This document shows, one piece after another, positions 45,746 to 55,429 of a stretch of 64,000 nucleotides of DNA. The stretch spans positions 62,001 through 126,000 of the forward strand of contig QWDQ01000013.1 in NCBI GenBank assembly GCA_003868215.1, read 5' to 3'. Below the pieces are notes generated by a model, which was not told the origin of the DNA, searched no databases, and saw only the letters and a list, made by a program, of their open reading frames with translations. The number at the start of each line of letters is the position of its first letter. Position 1 is the stretch's first letter. A program made the translations under genes and the position numbers. The DNA is from Pseudophaeomoniella oleicola. Taxonomy: Eukaryota > Ascomycota > Eurotiomycetes > Phaeomoniellales > Phaeomoniellaceae.

Positions 45746-46426
45746 AGAGAGTGTAGATGGCTGAGGGGATCAATAGGAGGGTCGGTAGCATGGATAGCTG
45801 GGAGGAGACTTTGAGGGGGTGAGAGGGACAGATGGGCTGACAGAGTGAGGTGGATGCGGGCGCGGGTGCATGACAGGCCCAAACGCCACTAGAGAAGCCC
45901 TGCATTTGTGCTGGAGGTGTATTTTGCGAGGTTAACCATTGGTCGGTGTTGTCATGCTGTACCTCACATCTTCTTGATTCACCCACCGCCTTGCAAAATC
46001 TCACGGGGGAAGAAAGAGAGCCCTATCTACCAGAGACAGCATCAATGCCAGAAACGCCCCTGCAAAGGGAGGAGATGCTCATGGTTCGGCTCAGTTAATT
46101 TATATAGACGTAGTTGGAGCACGTAAAAAACAACTTCATGCCATGTTCATATTGAGTTGTAGATATAGAAGTCGTCTGTCTCCATAAAAGTATCCACCGA
46201 ATCCCCTTTCCGCCCCTTTCCATAACGGAACATTGTTCGGAACGCATTGGTCTCGCAAGTCTTTTGTTGAAGGGTACAAATTATGTTACAGCAGAGCATG
46301 AATCAAAGTGTGTATGTACGGGGAATATATAAGAAGTTGGCTACCTAGGTAGTCTGCTATATGGATTATCTCTGCTGCACCATCGAAACTAGGTGGGGAT
46401 TTGAACTGCGTGAAGAAGTCGTAGTA
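45746..46426. other. Spacer between the two NLR genes
   Basis: 680 bp; C/T- and A-rich with a TACCTAGGTA palindrome at 46342-46351 close to the 3' end of the intact NLR. No gene seen. Confidence 0.5.
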
Positions 46427-49400
46427 TCAATGAAACATCATGTCTTCTGCACTCACGCCATCTAAGATTGCCTGAGATATAAATTGAGATAACTCGTCAT
46501 CAGTTTTCGTTTCACACAATTGCTTCAATGCCGCTATATGTGCAGGAACTGTCTCAAAGCCGTGTAAAGCACGCTGGAAACCGTCCTTCGCTTCTTCACG
46601 CTTACCTAATACCGCCTGCACCATCGCCAGGTTTCCAATTGTGTTCAATGCATTGGTGTCTGTGCTGCATTCTTCAGAGCCGAGTACTCTCTCGTAACCC
46701 TGTAACGATCGTTGTAATGACTCTTCTGCCTCGTGAAACCTGCCTTGCAATGTATAGAGCATGCCGATATTTTTGAAAACTGACGGTATCCATTGACGAT
46801 CAGATAGAACAGTTTCATCGTATCTTTTCAGGAATTCACGAAATATCGCTTCCGCTTCTTGTAGACGTGCTTGTCTCATGTGGTAATATCCAAGTCGAGC
46901 AATCGCTTCCAAAGTGCTTGCATGCCTTGGTCCAAAGACTTTCTCATAACCTTGTAAGGCCCGTCGAACCATTTGTTCAGCGTCTATGAGTCTTTCTTGT
47001 ACTTGATAGACCAGTCCGAGATTATTGACCACCTGTAGAGTTGATGTATGTTCCGGTCCAAAGACCTCTTCTCCACATTTCAACGCCCACTGATACATTT
47101 CTTCCGCTTCTTTCCATTTGCCTTGATCTCGGTAGATAAGTCCGAGAATGTTGATCGTATTTAGAGCCGATTGATCTTTCAGTTCAGGGCGCTTTTGAAA
47201 ATATTGTGATGAGCGCTTATACATTTCTTCCGCTTCATTCAGCTTGCCTTGTTTCCAATAGAGAGCTCCGAGATTTTGTACCGCTAGAAGAGTAATTGAT
47301 TCATCCGATCCATATCTCTTCTCTGTATCTTGTAGTGCTCGTTGGAACCATTTTTCTGCCTCTTCCAAGTCTTCCTCTCTAAGCTTGACATCTCCCATTC
47401 CGGTGACTGCTTGCAGAATCCAGTAATAATCTTTTTCAAGTATCTTTTCCTCGCTCTGTAATACTTTTTGAAACATCTTTTCTGCGTCTTGCAATTTATC
47501 CTGTTTAATATAGAGCCTTCCTAGGGCGTTCATGGTATGCAGAGTGTATGCATGATTTGGCGCCAACCCCTTCTCCTGAAATCTCAAGGCCTCCTCCTGA
47601 CAAATCAATGCCCGCTGATGCATCGTTTCGGCGGCAGCGTAATAGTCCTGCTCTGCCAGCATCATCGCGATAATATCTATACCGCGAAAGCGCGCACGGA
47701 CTTCAGTACCGCTTAGGTCTGATAAAGCTCCAGGATAATCAAGCTGGTCAAAACGACTATGAGTCAATTGTAATCCATGGCCTGCTAGTCTCTGGAACCT
47801 TATACCTGAGAGCGAACTCAAATCCTCATCTGCAATGGACCGGGCCACACAGTCGAAGGCAAACCAATATCTGTCAGCATCAACCTCAGAGTTCAAATGG
47901 TGTAAGATCCAGTCATGAACACAGGTATGTAAGCTATATGACTGGCATTCAGCGTGAGCCTCCACGAAGCAGTATTCCACGAGCAGAACCATGACGCTTT
48001 CGAATTCCAAGTCGTTCTCACAGATCGATAAGAGCCATCCATCAATATGACCGTTTTGCCCAGCGTGGAGAAGATCGTACCAGATGTCTTGATTGTCGAA
48101 GTAGCCGAAAAGTGTGAGAAGCTGTGAAGCTTTGAGATCTTCTTGCTGTAATTGCTCGAAGGATACGTTCCAAGTAGTATATAGAGTGCGAGAATATTCC
48201 GGTAGCTGGGTAGGTCGACTTGGTGAGATATTCCAGCGTTTGTCATATTCCTCGAGATACCGCTCAAAGCTCATAATACTTTTCTTCAAGTATGCACCGG
48301 CAGTTGCTAACGCCAGAGGAAATCCGCAAAGACGGTCGGCTAGGCCAACAGCAGCAGTGTCTAGAATCGAGTGAGCATTTGGACTCAATTGGCAAATCGA
48401 CAAAGTCGCATACCGGAATCTACATTTTCTCTTTCCGACCGAGTCTGCAATATCTGCAGGCTTTCTGCGACAGCATTCAATTGACTCACCTTCAAGACAG
48501 TTCCACGAACCCTGTCCGGTGCTCTTGTGGTCACAATGATCGAGCCGTGTGACGCGTACGGATAATATGCCGTGATGTCATATTGGTCCGGTTCGTCATA
48601 ATTGTCCAGTATCAATAGCCACCGAGTGTTGTTCGAATCTGAGAGCCATTTGGACACTAGTAAAACAAGCTGTTCAAGATCACAATGCTGTGGATCGTCA
48701 GATGGTGAGATATATTGCGCAAGCGTCTGCAGACCAGCCGTTAACGTCTGCGAAGAGGTAGCGTTCAGCCAGAAAATATATTCATAAGAATGACGATGCT
48801 TCTTTGCATAAGCGATAGCTAGTTGTGTCTTTCCCATACCGCCCAGTCCTCCGAGCACAAGCTTTCGCTGTTCTACGGAAGTGTCTTCAGGTCTCAATAT
48901 AGTTGCCATTTCTTCAAGCTCGGCTTCACGACCGATAAAGAGTTGCGGTTCAAGATCAGGAGCCCCCTTCAGATAGAGACCAAATGAGAAATCTAACAAG
49001 ACACATGTCAGCATGTCACCATTACGGCACCGGAAGAAAATGCGCATAGAAACGTATTCATTGAGCCGAGATAACATTGTTGGTACTTGTCATGCTCTGG
49101 ATCTGTCAGGAATAGAGCAGTCAGGAAAACTCACGGGGAGGAGCAACACTCCTTGCGTTCACTGTTTGCTTTACCTGCTGCGGTGGTATCAACTCTAGCA
49201 ATTCCTTCACGTACAATGCTGCCACAGCCGCTGCATATGGCTGCCACCGTTTGTTCTTGTGTGAATCGGCGTAATCACAAATACCTCGAACAACTAGACA
49301 AGGAAATGTATCCATCAGGCCTGCAGCCTCCATTTCAACGCAAAGAATACCGATGTCCTTTTTCAAGGAGTCACGTGTGAATGCATCTTGTACTACGGTG

Positions 49401-50161
49401 TTTGCAGACCCGATCGCGCCGTAATGAATCCTCGGTTCCAGGTCGGAACGTTCGCTTCGCGCGACGGTCTGTTCGCGATCACATCCGTTGCATGTAGCGC
49501 CGCTCTGGTGGATGTACTCCGATTTGAAAAGCTGATCATGCTCAGAGCCTGGGTAGCAGTATTCTTCTTTCATCCTAGGATTCTTGTTCCACATGTCCAT
49601 CAAATTAGCCAAGACATTATGACCTTTCCGTCGATGCTGGCCGTCGAGCTTCCTCACATTAGCGCTGAGGACCTCTGGCGGTTTGTTGAGTTGTCCTATT
49701 CGCTCAAAATGCATTTTACCAAGCGCTTTGCCCATATCGTATTGGACCACGCCACCGAATGTGTCTGACGGTTGACTGACAACGATGTCTCCAAGTCTTA
49801 CATCATCATCTCCTTCCTTGCCTGGTACCCCGCCTCCGATACCGATCAGGAAACCGAACCGTATTGATGGAAAGTCATTCAACAGTTGCGTCGCGACTGT
49901 TGCTGCAGTGTTGTTTCCGATCTGGGGCATCACTGCGATGACCACTTTGTGCGCGCCTAATTGCCCCAACGTGTAGGCATTTTGCTCGCGAGACGTCGGA
50001 AGAGTTTCGTCTATCTTGTCCAGCATCGCTTCGACTGGGGCGAGCTCAACTCCCATAGGGCAGATGCATGCGACGGTATAGTCTACATGGGAGGATCGGG
50101 GAGAGCTGAGGTCATGCGGTGGCGCATTCTGAGCGGGACCACGATTCGGTCTTAGAGCCAT
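46427..50161 (-). CDS. PNP-NB-ARC-TPR NLR (STAND) protein
   Basis: Fungal NOD-like receptor of the kind tied to non-self recognition. Three exons: 50161-49135, 48992-48414 and 48360-46427; introns 142 and 53 nt; product 1179 aa, no internal stop. Residues 28-325 are a nucleoside-phosphorylase-like (PNP_UDP) domain: VACICPMGVELAPVEAML, FLIGIGGGVPG, VRLGDIVVSQP, HYGAIGSANTVV, GILCVEMEAAGLMD and VRGICDYADSHKNK, so substrate residues appear kept. NB-ARC starts at LFIGREAELEEM. Walker A is GGLGGMGKTQLA near 388-399, Walker B RWLLILDNYDEPD, sensor GSIIVTTR, then GLADRLCGFPLALATAGAYL. About eight 42-residue TPRs of kinesin-light-chain type follow (LGRLYIKQDKLQDAEKMFQK, LGLIYRDQGKWKEAEEMYQW, IGMLYTLQGRFHEAEESLQR). 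The first intron is longer than usual and could hide a 16-nt alternative exon, but the direct join PP|HFSFGLYLKGAP fits the linker best. Confidence 0.93.
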
Positions 50162-51337
50162 GTGTCCGATTCCCCTCCTGCGAGAGGGGCCTTATCGTAT
50201 CAAGATCAGATGAGATGCACTGGCATGGAACTGCGAGGACCGTCTGGAATCGGCAAGGTTCTAGTCATCCAACTGTTTGAAGCTGAAAGAATCTTTGTGT
50301 CTTCTTTCCAAAGGATCTGTAGATCTTTTCAAGATAGATTCTCCCAGGTATTCTCTCGAAGAAAAGAGAACAGCTCATGATAAGATGACAAGACGCAGGC
50401 ATCATATTTGCCCCGCACCCAGCCTTGGGTATCACTGTCAGCCTCGTCTCGTCATGAGGCTCTCCCTGTACTTAGCCTATACCCAAATGAGAGCTAGTAG
50501 AGGATGCCTGTCGTTCTCATTCAAAAAGCCATCACGAACGGCCAATCGCAACGAATCTTCGGTCAAAGCCTACCTAGGTAGATATATGGATACGAGCAGC
50601 ATTACTCGATTCCTGCTAATTCGTGAGATCAACGGACGGGCATGTATCTAGCAGGGTTGACATTTACCTGACTTTGTACGTCGTTAAGAAAGAGCTCAAA
50701 GACTCTTCCCACAAAGGCAAGGCCTCGGTAGGAGAGATCGTCGGCCCTCAAATGCGGATAGGTGCGCTACAGGGCCTTAGCACGAACTACGCAGTATGCC
50801 GAGACACTTCATTTCCATCCACCTCATTTAACCACAGGCGCCATTCCTCCAGCTATACGTTCTTCGAATCTTCGGAAAGAAACCGACTGCCAAAAAAGCT
50901 CTCTGCGTGCTGTCTCTTTTCATTGGCTCTTCTATCTCTCTCGAGAGTAAAGCTTCCAGTACTTGATGTTATAAACAGTCGAATTAACGAAGTAAGAGGC
51001 TTGAAAGAGCAACTACAGTGGATTTATACAGCAGGTCTCATGACGTCATCTTTGATCTAGCGAATTCTTGCAAAAGAATGACAGTAAGTAGATAAGGGGA
51101 AATGCAACGATATCCCATCCAATTTTCACCAAGCTCCCGAGTGCAAGTTGCCGGTTGGCTTCTGTTGATCTCAAAGTGACCTTTGGAGTGCGGCAACAAG
51201 CGACTTGTACACAAGTATGGAAATCGCCTCGAAGGATGACTCAACGTTGAACGATCGGCAGCTGCTGACTTCTGACCAAATGATAGGCCTGGCTTCAACC
51301 AAACACTTCTATGGCTCTCGGTCCCATCTGTGGGAGC
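50162..51337. other. NLR promoter and adjacent non-coding DNA
   Basis: 1.2 kb with a TACCTAGGTA palindrome at 50571-50580. Plus-strand frames of 124 and 145 codons (50277-51060) show no recognisable domain. Confidence 0.5.
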
Positions 51338-52171
51338 CTATGGATTTCCCGTTGGGGGTGTGCGCCCTAGCGACGGTTGCGAAGTTGTCGAGTGCGTCTC
51401 TGAGGAGATCGTAGGCAACCGATGCAAGTCGGGTTGCGAAGCTGTACTCGTTCTTGACTCTGTCATCAAGGTAGGTGACGTAGAGGAAGGATCTTCGGAT
51501 CTCCCATCCGCTTTGCTCTTCTGATGCTTCTTCCACTGGTTCATGCCAAATATCACACCGGCAATGAGACCTGCGGATCCAGTGAGTGCACCTATGATCG
51601 ACCCTATCTCAGAGCCAACTGCAAGGCCTCCGCCACCACCATGATCACTTGACGTCTTCGAAGGTGCCGGCGAGATAAGAGATGTCGATGCATTGGCAGA
51701 ACCGTGGTTCCAATCATCGGCAGCTGGTGAGGCGCAACCATCTATACTGAAAGAAGAAATTATTGGATCGCCGGACACGTTGGAGCCATTCGGGTGTCCA
51801 CAACTGTCCTCAAAGACTTGAATGGCGCCAATGGAACAATAGGGATCGTTGTAGACTGTCACTGTTTGCGGTCAGAGGATTTACACCAGCTTAAGTAATC
51901 ACCGGTGACCAGGGCTTTTGCGGCACGTACGAGTACATCCAGGAGCGAGGTAACTCGCTTTGATTCTTGTGAACTGGGAAGAACTCAAAGAAGAGGTGCA
52001 GTTCCCAGCCATGTTGAGTAGGGGATAAATGGCTTGACCAGGCTCTTCGCAGCTCGGGTCATAATATACCGTGACATTTGCGATTGTAGCATGAACGGTC
52101 GTCAAAATGCTAGAAAACAAGCCCAAAGTTGTGAAATAATAGCTGATGCTACGAAAAGCGAAGCTTGCCAT
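51338..52171 (-). CDS. Cys-containing type I membrane protein of unknown function
   Basis: Exons 52171-51931 and 51861-51338 with a 69-nt intron; 254 aa. The signal peptide is about residues 1-25 (MASFAFRSISYYFTTLGLFS). The ectodomain has paired cysteines (YYDPSCEEPG, MAGNCTSS, APGCTLTVYNDPYCS, EDSCGHPNG, SIDGCASP) and N-glycosylation sites (NVT, NCT, NGS, NAS). A Ser/Gly-rich stalk leads to one TM helix (VGSEIGSIIGALTGSAGLIA, continuing GVIFGM). The cytosolic tail is basic and then Ser/Thr/Pro-rich (KKHQKSKADGRSED, QPSLGRTPPTGNP). The architecture resembles fungal wall-sensor-like proteins, but no WSC or other named domain is seen. It diverges from the secreted-protein gene at 53512. An ATG further upstream in the same frame would add a hydrophilic stretch before the signal peptide and was rejected. 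Confidence 0.75.
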
Positions 52172-53511
52172 GGTTAGTGGGCCGTGGGCGACAGGAAGGA
52201 GTTGAAGACCAACAGAGGATTCTAACAACTCACCGAGAGATGACATGTCTATAAGGCTCGGAGACGGCGTTTTGTCTCTGGCATCATCTTTCAGCCTCAT
52301 TTCAATGGCAAATGCATGTAAGACCGTTGGACAAGGACCTGTCTCCTTGCACTGCCGAATTTGCAGACTTGCCGATGTGGCTATGGATCACACGCCAATA
52401 CCGCCTGCAGTCCGGAAGTTCACTTTGCAGAAAAGTACAGCCGTGATACCAGCTGCATTGTATGAAGTTGGGGCCAACCTTGAAGTTGTTGACTAAGATT
52501 GCCTTCTGCCCTGTTCAAGTCATTGCATTTTGTCGTGAATTGGGGGCCTATCAGAGTCGGTGCCTGGGGTACTTCCCCAAAAGGCAACCGTGGAATCTGC
52601 CTTTTCTGGTTACCATGTATATCCAGACAATGTGACTAAGGTTTGACATTCAGAAGCCCCAATCCATGTCTCAGCCTGGTCGAAAGTCGAGATCGATGAC
52701 TTGCAAAAGCAGAAATCCATGTCCCAGGAACTCAAGAACGTTCACATCTAAGCCAGGCTCAGTTCCTGGCTCGTAATAGGCGGAAGAGCAAATGACCTGC
52801 TAGTAAAGAGAGGTAGGCTGTGACTGAGCTGGTCGAGAAAATGCAGCGATCAAGCATGTTCTGTGGTGAGGCCTGCAGATACCCATTGGCTACCTATATT
52901 TAAGCTTTCCAAAACAGGTACGTATCACAACCCATGGTGTATGCACAAACAACACCCATACTTTGCCGAAGGAAAACTGTACTCGATAACAGACACTTCT
53001 AATTTGGTGCCAACTATATCCATCAGCACTAGTGACCTGGTATGAAATGGAGAGAAAAAGAAAGCACTCACTCAATGGACTGGGTTCCGCCAGCACATTC
53101 CGACCCAATCCACAGAGAAAGAAGAAGGAGAACGAGAAGCTCTGACAGTCGGACAGCATGATCGATTCCGATCTGAGACATCAAGAGGTGACTTGGGGCC
53201 ATTGCTGCAATCTCAAGCAGCGTAAGCTGATTCTACTTAGTCCCTCTTGAGGATACTTTAGAAGGACGCATCGAATCGAAGACGATCCAGCCTCATCATC
53301 TGCCTTGAGCTTCCAAGGACTCTTGGAGCTCCAGAAATACAATACGATGCTCTCGACAGCCTGATCATGGAAAGGGTATATAAAAGGAGATTGTCTGGCT
53401 GCTTCATAATTCGAAAATCGCTCATCGAAGACTCATTGTTTGCGCCTTGATCTATCTTTCTGAATATTGTCGTGCTTTCTCGTGCAAAACATAAACCCAA
53501 CAGACTCGAAG
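52172..53511. other. Divergent promoter region of two surface-protein genes
   Basis: 1.3 kb. A minus-strand frame starting at 53159 begins with a signal-peptide-like stretch (MLSDCQSFSFSFFFLCGLGR) followed by a GTGAGT donor at about 53073; one possible splice leads to KVSVIEYSFPSAKYGCCLC and a stop. This is weak evidence for a very small secreted protein. Confidence 0.35.
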
Positions 53512-54388
53512 ATGTTTTCTACAATGCTCATTGCCCTCGCCGTGCTGCTCTGGAGCATTGAAGCGTGCTCCACCATTGGGGGTGTCAAGATCACCTTCTT
53601 CGGCTACCCGGATAATAGCCCTCCAGGTGCCGGCACAGCGTTTGATTGTGGGAATCGAAACTACCAAGCCGGAGGCATCGGAACGTACGATGATCCTTTG
53701 ACCTTTGCGACTGACAGCACGGAGTATGCCCCATGCGAAATTGTGTATATTCCATACCTAGAGAAATATCTCAGGATGGAGGACGACTGCCAACAGTGTG
53801 GTGAGCTTTGCATCTCGCTCTACAGGCGTAAAGTACTGGCTGACCATCTTCAGAGACTGATTGGGCCAGTGGCATCGCCCATATCGATGTCTGGGCTGGC
53901 TCTTCAAGGTGGAATGGTGGGCAGGACCAGATTGATTGCGAAGTCAATCTGACTCCCGAATCCTTGCAATCTATCATCAGACAACCGGCCAAAACTTTGG
54001 ATGTTGATTGTATGTCGACTAACCCTTTTCAATGGTATCCTGATCCTGTGGTACTTATTAACCATGTCTGCAGCTACCGCAGTGTATGACCATGGAACAT
54101 GCAATACCGATCATACATATCTTGATTACGAAGCTTCCGATTACTGTGGCAACACCGGTGCTGGCGGGTCTACTGCCACCGCCAGCGCCACTGCCACTGC
54201 TACTGGAAGCGGTTCTTGCCAAAGCGGCTGCACTTGGGAGGGACATTGTATCGGTATGTGCTGCCCTGCCCCGTAATCTCGACAATTTGGACCTCTAATA
54301 GCTTCTGGCCGCAGGCTGTCCTTGTACCGATTACAACGACTGTTCTGATGACTACATCTGCTCCAATGGACAGTGCGCTGCTCAGTGA
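53512..54388 (+). CDS. Secreted Cys-rich protein, four exons
   Basis: Exons 53512-53800, 53854-54009, 54074-54253 and 54315-54388, every join in phase 1; 232 aa. The signal peptide is about residues 1-19 (MFSTMLIALAVLLWSIEAC). The main domain reads KITFFGYPDNSPPGAGTAFD, then AGGIGTYDDPLTFATDSTEY, PCEIVYIPYLEKYLRMEDDC and ETDWASGIAHIDVWAGSS, ending GGQDQIDCEVNLT. This resembles a family of fungal secreted proteins that looks double-psi-barrel-like; the name of the family is not recalled. A Thr/Ala/Ser linker (STATASATATATGSGS) is followed by a small Cys-rich tail (CQSGCTWEGHCIGCPC, CSDDYICSNGQCAAQ) with ten cysteines, like a carbohydrate-binding or knottin-type module. No GPI tail. Extracellular, possibly effector-like or wall-associated; function unknown. 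The last exons are too short to be noticed as ORFs. Confidence 0.85.
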
Positions 54389-55429
54389 GTCCGGCAAAAG
54401 AAAGAGCAGTTTGTCCAGCAAATAGGTCTTGCTCGGAGGAACGGGTGAAGTCTCCGGGTAGACTGAGATCGAGTTTCGGGCTCTGCCATTATTATAAGGC
54501 GGAGAGGAATGGAGTAGATAAATGAAATGCCATGGCACTGAAATTGAGAAACAAAGATGTTGCGGGGGCTTTTGGCAGCGCATGAAGGGGACAAAAAGGA
54601 AGCGAATATCCCGAATCACTTTCTCGATGATGTCGTCTCACCAACGCTCCGAGTAATTTCCAACTGATGAATGCTCAAGATATACCAGAGATGCCTGCTT
54701 TGCCGGTAGTTGGTTTTGACTTTTTGACTTTCTGACCTTGACAAGTAGCGAATACTTAAGTATTCGGCCACCATTCTGGTGCTAAAAGATGACCACCGTG
54801 CAGACTGTAGCTCTTCAGACACGAGGCTAGCGATTTTCAAAACCACTGTAGGAGCTCGAACACTCATCGGCTGTCCATTACCTGTACTGTAGGGAGGTAG
54901 TAGGTATATCTTCCCACGGTGGTCGAAGCTCCTGTGGAACCTTTTCGGATGCAATTCCTCAGAAGCCTCCAAATGACTTCAACTTGCTTTCTGTACGGAG
55001 CAGATGTAGAGCTAATAGTAGACTGTCATTAGGATGTACCTACCTAGTAAGCTCTAGGTAAGCGACGACCACCCTGCGGCATGCAAGGTGGGTATAGTAA
55101 AGCGGCATGAGGAAATCCTCAATCTCTGCTCAGTACCACAGAGTTGTTCTGCTAGATTAACCCAATCAGGAAAGCGGTCAGTTACTGACTGCACACCGCC
55201 GTATCGGAGGCTTATCGTTATCGTCCATCAGAATCACCAACTTTTCTCCGCAGTCGGTGGTGCTGGAATCGCTTATCCTTCCCTGCCCAGAAAAAAAATT
55301 TGGGGACCGTAGACCTCAGGTTGACTCAGAAGAAAGGACTCAGTTGTCGTTGTTCTGATATTGCCATTGGAATCAGCTATCGTCGTTGCTTCTTATATAT
55401 TCAATCCCGGACCAAATTGATCTTTAACA
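54389..55429. other. Intergenic region and ARG1 promoter
   Basis: 1 kb; no gene supported. The right end carries a Gcn4/CpcA-type site, listed separately, and a C/T-rich stretch before the start codon. Confidence 0.5.
55322..55328. promoter_or_regulatory. TGACTCA, Gcn4/CpcA (CPC1) binding site upstream of ARG1
   Basis: A perfect palindromic consensus 102 bp before the ATG, with GGACTCA 9 bp downstream of it. Argininosuccinate synthase genes are classic targets of general amino acid control in fungi. Confidence 0.7.

Noticed and set aside
49087-49102. 16-nt micro-exon in the first NLR intron
   Set aside because: Its borders look usable, but it would put the NB-ARC exon out of frame; the direct join keeps frame.
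50277-51060. Plus-strand ORFs of 124 and 145 codons
   Set aside because: No domain or coding bias; likely chance frames in the NLR promoter region.
52890-53159. Minus-strand ORF with signal-peptide-like start
   Set aside because: Only a 30-residue hydrophobic start is attractive; the continuation depends on a guessed splice.
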